A stretch of DNA of 64,000 nucleotides, from contig JAYKKR010000013.1 of assembly GCA_036971615.1 (NCBI GenBank), positions 1-64,000 on the forward strand, read 5' to 3'. The notes under the pieces are model-generated. The model was given only the letters and a program-made list of their open reading frames with translations. It did not search any database and was not told the DNA's origin. How positions within the stretch are numbered: position 1 is the first letter of the stretch; every line of letters starts with the position of its first letter. Made by a program: the position numbers and the translations under genes. Positions 21,856 through 32,775 of the stretch are shown piece after piece. Source of the stretch: Amyloporia xantha. Lineage: Eukaryota; Basidiomycota; Agaricomycetes; Polyporales; Adustoporiaceae.

Positions 21856-24800
21856 CTACGTGGAAGAGGGGAGGCGGGGGAGGCGTGGGGGACGACCTCT
21901 GGGAGAGGGTAGGGGGGTCAAGGGGCGGGAGGGATCCTGAGTGAAAGGATGGTGGAAGAGGTTGGTGCGGCGGGGTGGAGGAAGAGGGTTGGCGGAGGAG
22001 GGGGTGAACATGTCAGGGAGCTGGCTGCCTTGCTCAGCGATGACCGAGGCCTGCGTGTTGTCTAAGGAGCGAAGGCAACAACATATTTGTCAGAAATATA
22101 TAGGTATATATACGAGACGGAGAAGGTGCCGATAACGCGCATCCGCCAGAGCGAACGGAAGCGCGTCAAACGGTTTAGTATGCACGAATAATATTCGATA
22201 TGACGCGCTTCGGCCCGAGCGTACGGAAGCGCGTCACGCGGGGGTACATGAAAATACTACCCCGTATGACGCGCTTCCGTTCGGTCGTGCGGATGCGCGT
22301 CGGACGAATATGTGTGTGCACACCACGCGTATATCGCGCTTCCGTTCGCTCGTGCGGATGCGCGTCGTACGGGTAGTATTTTCATGTACCCCGTGTGACG
22401 CGCTTCCGTTCGCTCGTGCGGATGCGCGTTCGATGGAGTGTCCCGAGCACTCTCGAGGTGCGTGGATCGCGCTTCCGTTCGTCCGTGCGGATGCGCGTTC
22501 GACGCACCAATACGATACATATGTGTGTCTCGTTCGCGCTTCCGTTCGCCTTGGCCGAAGCGCGAAACGAGACACACAGAGGCGAACATGTTTACTCACC
22601 GATGAAGTTGTCGTCCATCTCTTGGTCGTCGTCATCAGGCTGACCGGGTGCGAAGAGCACGTCACCCTGGATGTCCTGCTGCTCCTGGTGCGCAGACACG
22701 CCGGGCTCAGAGGTCGTCTTGCCCTTCCCCGTGTCGTCCCCCATCTCCGCATCCTCCTCATCCTCCTCCTCCTCCTCCTCGTTGCGCTCAGGGGTCTCTC
22801 CACGGCGCGGACGCTTCTTATCCGGAGAGGGTGTCGTCGCCTTTTCGAATTCTTGGAGACGTTCGAGTTGCTGCGCTTCTTGCCCGCAGGCCCACTCTCC
22901 CCCTGCCCATCTCCGCCTCCTTCGCCTTGCTCACCCGGGGCCTCCGGTTCATCATCCCCACCCTCCTCTGGCTCTGGCTCTTGCTCTTCCTCCTCATCGT
23001 CGTTCTGCTCCTGCGTCAGCTCCGGCTCACCAGCACCTTCAGGTGCAGCAGCGATCTCTGCCATGGCCTTCTTCTTGGCAGCCCGCCTCGCCCGTTTCTT
23101 CTCCTCCTCCTCCTGTTGCAGCGCCTGGATGTGGGACTCCTCGAGGTCCATCAGCTCCTTCAGGTCGGTCTCAGTAGGTACGTCCTGTGAACACATATAA
23201 AAATAATAGGTCAGATGTCGGTATCCGTCTCTCTCGCACGCTCAAACGCACCCAAGGATATTCAAAGCGATCCGAGTATTGCGCATTGGGCAGCTGCAGC
23301 GAATTCGCGTCATACGACTTGAGCAGAACGGAGGCATCGAGCCGCTCCGTCCAGTTCTCGGTAACTTGACGCTCGCGATTGTGCGCCACGGTACTGACGA
23401 TCGCCTGCGAACACATTATAATGAGGAGTACGTCAAAGTACGCGCGCGCGAGAGAGAGACACGATCGCTCACCTTGTGCATCTGGCGCATCGTGAACGCG
23501 ACCAGTCCGTCCAGTGGACGCGTCGTTGGATCCTCGTCCACGTTATCCTGCGTGACCAGCCGAACCGACGGGAGGTTCGCGATCAGCGTGATGAGACGCT
23601 TCGCCTCCTCCAAGTCGTGGTCCGCCTGATCCGAGATCTCCAACGCCGAAAGGTCCTTGACGGTCTCAGCGGCCTTGCCCTTGCCCCGGCTCTTCCTGAC
23701 TGGCTTCGCTGCTTTCGACGCCGACCCAGAAGCCTCCGCCTTCCGCTCATCTTTCGCTTTGGCCCCGGCCTTCGCCTGAGTCGTTCCACCGGACGCACGA
23801 CTCGTGCTCTCCGCCGTCGCCGTCCCTGCCGCCTTCTCCAACCTCTTCTTCTTCTCCTGATCCACCACGTCCATCTGTTTCTTGCGCTGCGGGTTGGCCT
23901 CCCGCGTTTCGGACTCGACCCACGTCGGATTCGACACCTCCTTCGTCTGCTTCGTGAGATCGCACTCATCCCACCACTCGAACTTGACCTCCGCAGACGA
24001 GTCCATACCCTCCGACATGATCTTGGCGATGTCATCCCGCAGATCCAGGACGACCGGAGGCGTCGAGTCGAACATGAACGCACGGAAGTGGCTCATCTCC
24101 AGAGCCGTCACCACCGCCATCGACGAGATGTCCCGCCGGAGGTTCTTGAGGCACGTCCAGCCCTTCCTGCCCGTCTTCGGGTCCTCCGCCAGCTCGCCCC
24201 TCCACGGCATGCCCGAGAACCACAACGCTCGCCACCCGAACAGACGCTCGACCTTCTTGTGGTCCTCCCGAGCGACGAACTCGTTCCGCGCATCTATCAA
24301 CGCCGACACGGTCTGCACGAGCGACCTCGGCGCCATCACCTTGTCGAAGTCGATGTACTTGAGGTACTCCTTCGCACTCTCCACTTCTTCCGCCGACGGC
24401 TCCCTGACGCGCGTCTTCTTCCACCCACTCGACCAGAACATCGCGAACATGCCGGTCCCGAGCTCTTTCTTCGTGTTCAAACGGCTCCAGTCGCCGACTC
24501 CGGCATCAGTCTCCAGTGCACGTCCAGGAACGACGCCGCTTCGTCTCGCGTGCTCCACACCAGCCTGGCCAGCCTGGCGCACGTCTTCTCCACCTGCCCC
24601 GGCATGATCCCCGGCCATTGCTCGATCGTGTTGAACACCGTCAGCCAGTGGTCGGCGATGAACTCGGTCGAGTTTGTCATCGACGTGCACAGTGCGAACG
24701 GTTCGATGAACCACGCGATCTGTAAAAAAGAACATCCGTCAGCATACTCATAGCGTCGTCAGATCGCGCTTCCGTTCGCGCTGGCCGATGCGCGAAAACG

Positions 24801-27438
24801 GAGGCCCCCAGGGACGTCGTCCGATAGACGTCGATATCGCGCATCCGCTCACGCGGGCGGATGCGCGTCATTCGACGTTCATGCACACGCACGTGTGTCG
24901 TCACACACTCGTATGACGCGCATCCGCCCGAGCGAGCGGATGCGCGATATACGCACCTTGTGCGCATTCAATCGAGGTGCGTTTGACGCGCTTCCGTTCG
25001 ACCGTGCTGAAGCGCGTCAGACGCACCTCTCGTCACGCATATACAAAAATATGTCCCGATATCGCGCATCCGTTCGCTCGGGCGGATGCGCGTTATCGGA
25101 CATATTGGAACAGAGTATAGAAAAATGTTCACTCACCACAGACCATCCCGACGAGTACAGCTGCAGCTCGCTATCCAGCGACGCAAGATACGCACGGGAC
25201 AGGGGCGGAGGAGGTATGAACAGGTCGTATGCGTACATCTCCGCAGGCAGCGGCGTGTACAGCATCTTGATCCGCGCTAGCACCACCTGCCGGAACGCCT
25301 TCTCCTCCTCGTTCGCCGCCGGGTTCCGCTGCCAATGCCCCTCCAGACTGTCCATCAGCTGCACGCTGATGTCCTCCAGCTGCTTCCGCGACGCCTCCGT
25401 CGTCTTCCCCAGCTTCCAGTCCTCCGTCCGCACAGCAGCACGGAACGCACCGTCAGCAAGAACCATCACCGCGTCGTCCTGCCAAACCTCCCAATCAGGC
25501 GTACCACGCATCATCAGCATACGCTCCTCGTGGTACCCTATCCACGACAGTCGCTTGCTCAGTCGCGTCATCCTCGCATGCAGGTCCTCGTCCCGGTACT
25601 GCTTCTCCAGGTCCTCGAAGTCCTCCATCAACTTCCGCTGGAGCTTCGAGACATCCGCCACAGTCTTCATCTCAGAGTGCACCTCCTTCGACCCCAGCAA
25701 GCCCATGATGTCCGACGACTGCTGCCCCAGGAACATGAACAGCTGCAATATATATATATATTTCAGCATATGTCTCTCCATCGTAAGCACACATACTCAC
25801 CCCGAAGTGCGTCTTGAACATCGTCGTCACCTTCTCGATCCGCAGGTACGGCGATTGCAGGAAATCCCGCCCGTATCTCGTAAGAGACATCAGGAACTTC
25901 ACCGCCCGCGGGTGCGCCCACAGCTTCGCGAAGTGATTCGCGTGCTTCCGACGCGATTCCCCCGTGCGCGACCGCACATCGTTCAGCTCCTTCGCGAGCC
26001 TCGCATCGAACTTCCCCGGGACGCGGTCCAGCTCCCGCAACGCACGCAGCGTCATCAGGAAATACTCGTCCTCCGTCTCGTAGAACCGATGCATCTCTCG
26101 GTTCCGAGACAGATGCAACCCCATCTCCGTACTCAACTTCTCTGTAATGCGTATTAATAAAAACGTCCAATAATAATAGTTCAATCGCACTCACCGTAGA
26201 CGTACACCTCCGCCGACCACATCGCCTTCTCCTCGAGACGTGCCCGAGCCTTCTCGTACATCTCCACCAACTTCGTCAGCATATCGTTCTCCACCTCCGT
26301 CCGCGCCGTCTTCGCTCTCAGCAACTCCATCTCCGCCTCCGCCTTCACGTACGAGTCCAGCAACCGCTTGCAGTACATCGCGTTCGCCTCCCTCCGGTGG
26401 TGCCCACCGATGATGTACACCTCCGCCGGCGCCAACGTACCGTCCTCCAGCTCCGCCCGCGCACTGGGATCGATCTTCAGCTCCGGTAGAAGGTGTCCGG
26501 CCCGGCGCTGCAGCTCCCGAGGCGTCAGCGTATCGTCCAGGAACTTCTCCGAGATCGCAATCTGGATCATGTTCCCCGCTAGCAGCCCACCGTGCTCGAC
26601 GTTCAACTCCGCCAGCAGCCGAGTCGCCTCCATCTTGTTGATCGGCCGATCGTTCCACTGGTGCGGAACGAACACCATCCCCAACTCCTTCGCGAGGAAG
26701 TCCAGCAACGGCACCCGCACATGCCCGTACAGCGCCTCCGAAATCTTCGCCTCCAGCTTCGCCACCTCCTCCCCGCGTTCCTTCGAGTCGTCCGTCAGCC
26801 CGATCGCAGTCGTCATCTTCCGCAACGCATTCTAGATCCCCGTACGATCGAACGTCAATATCACATCCATCCCGATCATGTTAATCTTACGTACCTCCGA
26901 TCGCTCTGCTTCCCTCTCCGCCTTCGTCTGCTCGTCTTCCTCCTCCGCGGCCTCCTCCCCGTCCTCCTCCTCACTCTCCCCGTCCCCGTCGCTCACCTCC
27001 TGCGCCTTCTCCTTCCCCTTCCCCTTCCCCTTCGCCTTACCTTTCGCCTTCGCCTTACCTTTCTTCTTCCCCTTCGCCACAGGAACAACCTCCTCCACCT
27101 CCACCACATCGTCCTCGTCCTCGTCGATGACTGCGCCGACTTTCGACGGCCCAGCGATCGTTGCCTGCTTCACCGGCGGCGCAGCAGGCTTCGACTGCCG
27201 ACGTGGCGGCGCATACCCCTGCGGCACCCCAGCACGCTGACCGCGCAGCGTGATCGGCCGACTCAGCTGTGTCACAGCTGGCACTGTCCACAGCGTTATC
27301 CATGCACACTCTCATAGGTATATGCTACTCACCTTCTCCTTCTCCTTCTCCTTCTCCAGAGCTGCTATCGATCTCAGGAGGATCCGGTTGCTTGCGGCGG
27401 CGGCCTCCTCCGGTTGTCGTTGCTTTCTTTGGAGGCAT
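21856..27438 (-). CDS. Gene X: unknown protein with ParB/sulfiredoxin-like motif
   Basis: Nine exons (about 27438-27333, 27283-26895, 26831-26195, 26141-25801, 25742-25137, 24719-23473, 23404-23252, 23184-22600, 22061-21856), roughly 1,420 residues. The amino end is basic/acidic low complexity (MPPKKATTT, then KGKKKGKAKAKGKAKGKGKG), resembling a chromatin protein. Near residue 305 lies EVYIIGGHHRREANA, which resembles the GxHR box of ParB/sulfiredoxin-fold domains; the match is by eye. The rest is charged and helical, with a coiled-coil-like region around residues 320-370. Two introns (25136-24720 and 22599-22062) hold P2 palindromes, while the other six are 50-70 nt. Frame breaks near 24500 and 22900 are each mended by one added base. 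A 5' copy lies at 31641-32174. The 3' end is uncertain. Confidence 0.6.
22136..22564. repeat. P2 palindrome array, seven copies, in a gene X intron
   Basis: Copies begin at 22136, 22204, 22270, 22335, 22399, 22468 and 22535, spaced 64-69 bp, and fill most of the 538-nt intron. Typical arms are CGCGCTTCCG and CGGATGCGCG around a loop TTCGCTCGTG. Flanks also pair for some copies, for example GGTGCGTGGAT with the complement of GTTCGACGCACC around 22468, and TGTGTGTCTCGTT around 22535. The spacers at 22234-22269 and 22365-22398 are near reverse complements of each other. Confidence 0.9.
24765..25092. repeat. P2 palindrome array, five copies, in a gene X intron
   Basis: Copies begin at 24765, 24838, 24917, 24987 and 25063 in the 417-nt intron, spaced 70-79 bp. 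Outer arms pair around the last two: GAGGTGCGT and ACGCACCTC around 24987, and ATATGTCC and GGACATAT around 25063. Copies 24838, 24917 and 25063 have CGCGCATCCG as the left arm and CGGATGCGCG as the right arm, a perfect pair. Confidence 0.9.
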
Positions 27439-27568
27439 GGTACAGGTACGTCTCAGTCTCAGTGTGGAAGTCGAGGCGTATCGAACGACCAACGCATCCC
27501 AGCGCCCAGTCGATCGATACGATCACTCGACTCTCACAGTCACATGCATCGCCCGCACGTGCCTTCTT

Positions 27569-27959
27569 CGCGCATCCGCATGACCGAACGGATGCGCGAT
27601 ATCGAGGGTATTTTCGTGGTCTACACAAGTGCGCAGATCGCGCTTCCGTTCGCTCGTGCGGATGCGCGTTCGACGCGGTAAATATATCCCCAAATGTATA
27701 GCCCCAAAGGGCAAAAAACGCGCTTCCGTTCAATCGTGCCGATGCGCGTTTTTTGCACTTTGACACTACACATATTTACCCCATCGATCGCGCTTCCGTT
27801 CGATCGTGCGGATGCGCGTTCGACGAGGTATATGCGTATAGTACCCGAGTGCGTCGAACGCGCATCCGCACGAGCAAACGGAAGCGCGTTCGTGCATATA
27901 TTTCACTTCTGTACATTCAGTACTCCGTTCGCGCTTCAGCACGCTCTATCCGAAGCGCG
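27569..27959. repeat. P2 palindrome array, six copies, upstream of gene X
   Basis: Copies begin at 27569, 27639, 27719, 27789, 27859 and 27930, spaced 70-80 bp, between the gene X start and the LTR-like segment at 28037. Around 27719 the pairing extends to GCAAAAAACGCGC with GCGCGTTTTTTGC. This is the only P2 array outside an intron apart from its own duplicate, and it could lie in a 5' untranslated intron. Confidence 0.9.
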
Positions 27960-28036
27960 CTATTTTCTCTCAACTCATGTATTTATGGTATATTACCCTA
28001 CTGTACAGGGTTTCGCTACATAAATGTACCTCCCCG

Positions 28037-28106
28037 CTCCTAATCGGACCTACCCAAACCCAGAAGGGAGGTAAGTGTACCCCAACCCAGTTACGAAAAC
28101 CCTATA
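28037..28106 (+). repeat. LTR-like promoter segment, copy 1
   Basis: About 70 bp from CCTAATCGGACCTACCC to CCCTATATAAT, repeated at 32776-32848 and 33457-33527. It ends at a TATA box exactly where block B begins, so the block B left border is inside or next to a mobile-element remnant. Confidence 0.6.
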
Positions 28107-28134
28107 TAATAGTCATCACTTACAGCAAGGTGGC

Positions 28135-28501
28135 TCAGAGATGAACCATCGACCCCACCTCTTGTCCTGATCTGATGAGCGCCGCAGCAAATTCAATCAT
28201 TGCTTTGAATTCCCTGAGGACGCAATGCATCACAACGCCCGGGCGATGCGGCCGTACGGTGCTGATGAGTAACCTGGCCTGTGGAACTAAGATCAGAAAA
28301 CTTGCATGTGTTGTATGTCTAGATTTCATCACTTACTGCGTGCCACAGCACTCTCGTGGCCCACTGATGCCAATAATTTGGAGAATATACTTGTGGACTC
28401 AGCGCTGGGCCCCGCTCACGTTCCTCCCGCAATCCTGCGTATGCTTCGCGCGCAATCTCGAACATTCGCGCGATATACTGATCGTTGGCGTTGGCGGTCA
28501 T
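28135..28501 (-). CDS. Small two-exon protein B1, copy of A1
   Basis: Exon 1 (28501 to about 28337) and exon 2 (28278-28135) match A1 with a few substitutions (PQVYSPNYWHQWATRV here). Both exons remain open and the splice sites are kept, giving about 103 residues. Conservation of the frame through divergence supports a real protein. Function unknown. Confidence 0.58.
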
Positions 28502-29089
28502 GGGGGTTGGAGGGGATTTTCTATCTCTCCTATGGACGGTCCTGGCACTCTTATGAATATTTTGCGCTCTCTCTTACGTTTGCAGAAGCATTCGCGTAGC
28601 AGACTCAATACCCTGAGATCTTCTCCAATGGACTACCCGATGACAGGACGTGCGAATAGAACACGCATTCAGCACCTCAAATCTTCTAGTCTGTTCTAGT
28701 CTGTTAGTCTGTTACTAACCGAGTCACCTGCTTGATGCGCCCTGTTTTAGGTTCATACTCAAGCGCATCAGCATCTCCCACACAGGGTTAGGGTTGGAAA
28801 TATATCTAATCAAGGCATTCATTGATGTGAATGTTTGGCTAGAATCACAGTGATCGAGAGAACTCATATGCACGTGACTCCATCATCCCGCGCAGAGGGC
28901 GCCGTCCAGGACGGCCACCCGCTCCGCACCTCAGGCTCAAATGTACACACAAGGGAGCGGCCGTCCAGGACTGCCACTCCGCACACATCTCGCCACCTCC
29001 ACTTACGATTTGACGAGACCCATGTGTACGGATTGATATGTAAATATATTCAGGGTGTAGGGCCGAAGCAATGCAGAAGATAAGGGACA

Positions 29090-29222
29090 TGCAGCATGGA
29101 TACACTACCATGTTGCCAACAGACGAAGTAAGTAATGCAATGGGATAGAGGGTATATAAATGGTCCTGAGTAGGCCGGGTTTAGAGACATGTGTGTATTA
29201 TTATACAACATGCACGAGGACG
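29090..29222 (+). repeat. Partial 127-bp TG...CA element inserted in block B
   Basis: Contains GACGAAGTAAGTAATGCA, GGGTATATAAATGG and TTATACAACATGCACGAGG, as in the units at 1010-1258. Block A lacks it at the same position, so it arrived (or was lost) after the blocks duplicated. Confidence 0.65.
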
Positions 29223-29299
29223 GGACTGTTCACAGTATTTCTGAAGGAACAACCCATGCATAATAAGACATCAATTGATTGTCGTTCATTTATTTTCTA

Positions 29300-29812
29300 C
29301 TACTCACCGGACACTAGGGTCATCCCTTCCTCCTCGGCGGCCTCGCACTCAAACAAGAGTATGTCTACTGCATCTTGGAGCACGATATCCTGGTACCCGC
29401 CTGCAGCCCACTTTAAGTCGCCATATCCACTCCGACGTATTTGTCTTTTCAGCTCGTGCAATGTAACCTATTCGTACTGTTAGCGTCGTTTCAAACCCTT
29501 GCATATGTTTCCGTACTTACTTTGTAATACACAACTCGAAGTGCCCAGTGCACCCAGTATTTCCGAGAGTACACTTTGGGTGCCTCCGCCGGCCTCTCCG
29601 TATATGCATGTTCCTAGAGCATGGGCATACATGAGCACTTTATGAAGTAACCGCACTGTCGCCCACGACGTTTGCCCGTACCATGACATCCTGAACAACA
29701 GGGCAAGGGAGTTTGCATTCCGCCCACGTATAGCACTGTCTTTTAAGCACAATTGTTGTCTTCCTACTGACGTCCAAGCTCTACCCGCTGACGCGCCTCG
29801 TGTGATGCGCAA
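29300..29812 (-). pseudogene. Copy of A2 with a one-base frameshift
   Basis: Nearly identical to A2 but carries one extra base at about 29612 (TTCCTAGAGC against TTCCAGAGC), which shifts exon 1 before the VYSRKHW motif. Splice sites and exon 2 are preserved. It is either an inactive copy or a base error. Confidence 0.6.
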
Positions 29813-30356
29813 TACCTAATCGATAACACAAGCGATCCTACTTCTCACCGCTTAGCCATGTTCCGTCCACTCCGTCAAATGACAATCTCCTAGTGAGCGC
29901 ATTACGTTGTGATTACATAGTTAAATATTAATACAACATATATGATCATCTCGTTTATTTGTGATCTAGTCATCGCATCAAGCGCATCAATGTTCCTATA
30001 CACGTTTACATTTCAAATAATCATAAGTATGTCATGATCTACAACTTGTGCCATCCCACGCGGGACTCAGTCAATGCTCACAGGGCACTCACGGCACTGG
30101 CCGTCCAGGACTGCCATGCCTGCCACGGGACTCTTGTACTCCGCCCCATTCACACTGGCCGTCCAGGACGGCCACAACAGTGTAGCGCTTTCTCGCACGT
30201 GCCCTCATGCATGTCGACTCATTTCCTGCATATAAAGCGTACACCCAAAAACTGTGCATCTCACATCTAGACACGATCTACGCGCACACTGAATCCATCC
30301 ATTATTGTCTATCAGTATAGTTCGGTTCCACTATTCTCTTTGCTACTCACCGGGTA

Positions 30357-30731
30357 CTACGGTGTCCACAGTATTAGCCCTCTCGCCTCTTCAAACATGT
30401 CATGAAAAACCTCCAGCCCAGCCCCCACGCGAAGCTCTCGCGCATACACCTCACTCATCAACCCTCCGACCGTGAGCTGTTCAAGTCATCAATATATTTA
30501 TCCCCCATGTAGTAACCCAACTTCTCTACTCACCTCGGTTTCTAATACCTGCAACGCCCAGTGTGTCCACACTGCCCGAGACAATACCCGCGGCATTACC
30601 GCTGGCCTACGCATGAACAATAGCCCCAATTGGTAACATTGACCACGTAGGTCCAAGATCAGCAACCTCGAAACTGCGTCGAGATGGTCAGGCATATCAA
30701 TCACGAATGGCGGAACAGTGTTTTCGGCCAT
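30357..30731 (-). CDS. Small two-exon protein B3, copy of A3
   Basis: Exon 1 ends at about 30534; exon 2 ends at 30357. The sequence is almost identical to A3 and both exons are open. The ATG at 30731 (MAENTVPPF) is used; the DNA diverges from block A just upstream of about 30,800, which fits a coding region starting nearby. Confidence 0.58.
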
Positions 30732-31229
30732 TCTGACTGGGATGGGTGGTTTCCGAATCCCAATGACATTGCCCACTCTTATATGTATCTCGTCTCTCCT
30801 CTTACGTTACAGCTCTATCCGCACACACAAAATCAATTCAATTCATGAGCTTTAACACCGCATGTGAATCTTGAACTCAGTACCTACACGAGGTCGAAAC
30901 ACCGCGTAGAAGATCCATCTGCGATCAAAGAATCTGTCAACAATCTCATTGCTATCCACCCGATCTTTTGCTCCTCGCTTAAATTTCATATCTAAGGTTA
31001 GGGTTTAATATTATTCTCTTTATAGGAAACCACTGTGTGCAGCACATACCCCATATTTCACGGACGGTGGGTGCGGAGCTCTCCGCCTCTCATGGCTGTC
31101 CTGGAAGGCCATATCTCTCTCTACAGTAATATAGACACTTTTACCGGAGATTTCTCTTACTGCAGATAGATATCCACATAGGGAAGGTCTGTTCCTAATA
31201 AGGTGTGCACATAACCTATATGCTGTGTT

Positions 31230-31620
31230 GCAGCGAGGGACATCCAGGACGTCCGCCTCCGGTGCTATATATCAAGTCTGCCAAATCTAACATGCGCACT
31301 ACGTGTATGTGTTCCAGAAAATATGGACGTCCTGGACTGCCATCTGCACCGCTGCGCCATTATGCTCTGTAGCGCGGATGGACGTCCAGGACGGCTGCCC
31401 CCGTGTCTGCCCCCCTCTGCTCGCCTAGGCACGTGCTAGGCGCCAACCTAGGCACTGGGTGCTGACCTAGGAGCACGCCTGGGCATTGTGCGCCAGCCTA
31501 GGAACACGCTAAGCGCTGAAACCTAGGCATTGTGCGCCAGCCTAGGTGCACGCTAGGCGCCGACCTAGGCATTAAGCGCCAGCCTAGGATTTCGATCCTA
31601 GCTCAGCCTAGGAGGCCTCA
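31230..31620. repeat. P1 units and CCTAGG repeat of block B
   Basis: P1-type inverted repeats at about 31238, 31325 and 31380 are followed by CCTAGG-rich units (about 31425-31615) with CGCTAGGCGCCGACCTAGG as in block A. Confidence 0.7.
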
Positions 31621-31640
31621 TAACCTAACCTAACCTAACC
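31621..31640. repeat. Interstitial telomere repeat, four CCTAA units
   Basis: TAACCTAACCTAACCTAACC sits between the CCTAGG repeat of block B and a gene X fragment that is cut in mid-exon. Orientation matches the left telomere, so the sequence to its right behaves like an old, healed chromosome end. Confidence 0.85.
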
Positions 31641-32174
31641 GCCTTCGTCTGCTCGTCTTCCTCCTCCGCGGCCTCCTCCTCCCCGTCCCCCTCCCCACTC
31701 TCCCCGTCCCCGTCGCTCACCTCCTGCGCCTTCTCCTTCCCCTTCCCCTTCCCCTTCGCCTTACCTTTCGCCTTCGCCTTACCTTTCTTCTTCCCCTTCG
31801 CCACAGGAACAACCTCCTCCTCCTCCACCACATCATCCTCGTCCTCGTCCTCGTCGATGACTGCACCGACTTTCGACGGCCCAGCGATCGTCGCCTGCTT
31901 CACAGGCGGCGCAGCAGGCTTCGACTGCCGACGTGGCGGCGCATACCCCTGCGGCACCCCAGCACGCTGACCGCGCAGCGTGATCGGCCGACTCAGCTGT
32001 GTTACAGCCGGCACTGTCCACAGTGTTATCCATGCACACTCTCATAGGTATATGCTACTCACCTTCTCCTCCTCCTCCTCCTTCTCCAGAGCTGCTATCG
32101 AGCTCCTCCACCTCAGGAGGATCTGGTTGCTTTCGGCGGCGGCCTCCAGTTGTTGTCGCTTTCTTCGGAGGCAT
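31641..32174 (-). pseudogene. 5' fragment of gene X, truncated at the telomere tract
   Basis: Starts at ATG 32174 (MPPKKATTT) and matches gene X exon 1, intron 1 and most of exon 2, then stops at the interstitial telomere repeat. The breakpoint corresponds to about 26925 in gene X. Identity is high, with small in-frame differences in the Gly/Glu and acidic runs. Its upstream region, including six P2 palindromes, is duplicated too. Confidence 0.8.
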
Positions 32175-32302
32175 GTTAAAGGTACGTCTCAGTTACAAGT
32201 GAAGTCGAGGCGTATCGAACGACCAACGCATCCCAGCGCCCAGTCGATCGATACGATCACTTGACTCTCACAGTCACATGCATCGCCCGCACGTGCCTTC
32301 TT

Positions 32303-32697
32303 CGCGCATCCGCATGTCCGAACGGATGCGCGATATCGAGGGTATATTTGTGGTCTACACAAGTGCGCAGATCGCGCTTCCGTTCGCTCGAACGGAAGCG
32401 CGATCGACGGGGTAAATATATCCCCAAATGTATAGCCCCAAAGGGCAAAAAACGCGCTTCCGCCCACTCGTGCGGATGCGCGTTGTTTGCACTTTGACAC
32501 TACACACATTTACCCCGTCGATCGCGCTTCCGTTCAATCGTGCGGATGCGCGTTTGACGGGGTATATGTGTATAGTACTCGAGTGCCTCGAACGCGCATC
32601 CGCACAAGCAAACGGATGTGCGTTCGTACATACATATACTTCACGTGTGTACATTCAGTACTACATTCGCGCTTCAGCACACTCTATCCGAAGCGCG
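32303..32697. repeat. P2 palindrome array, six copies, upstream of the gene X fragment
   Basis: Copies begin at 32303, 32373, 32453, 32523, 32592 and 32668, with the same spacing as 27569-27959. The second copy has become a perfect hairpin (CGCGCTTCCGTTCG with CGAACGGAAGCGCG) where the original has CGGATGCGCG as its right arm. Confidence 0.9.
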
Positions 32698-32775
32698 TTC
32701 TTGTCTCTCAACTCATATATTTACGGTATAGTACCCTACTGTACAGGGTTTCGCTACGTAAATGTACCTCCCCCA

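Larger units (their letters stand above)
28115..31640. repeat. Subtelomeric block B (second copy of the Y'-like unit)
   Basis: Same order and orientation as block A: three small minus-strand genes, P1 palindromes, CCTAGG repeat, telomere motif. From about 29,225 to 30,780 the two copies are almost identical. Differences are an extra 127-bp-type element at about 29090-29222, fewer tandem P1 units, and a longer telomere tract at the right border (31621-31640). Confidence 0.85.

Noticed and set aside
22136..22564. A true CRISPR array
   Set aside because: Repeat and spacer lengths look similar, but repeats are imperfect hairpins, spacers are partly inverted copies of each other, the array lies in a spliced intron, and no cas-like gene is present.
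22310..23200. Plus-strand frame of about 296 codons opposite gene X
   Set aside because: It is the shadow of an acidic, GC-rich coding exon and a hairpin array; the minus strand has consistent splice sites and composition.
23476..24753. Plus-strand frame of about 425 codons
   Set aside because: Arg/Leu/His-rich antisense shadow of gene X exon 6.
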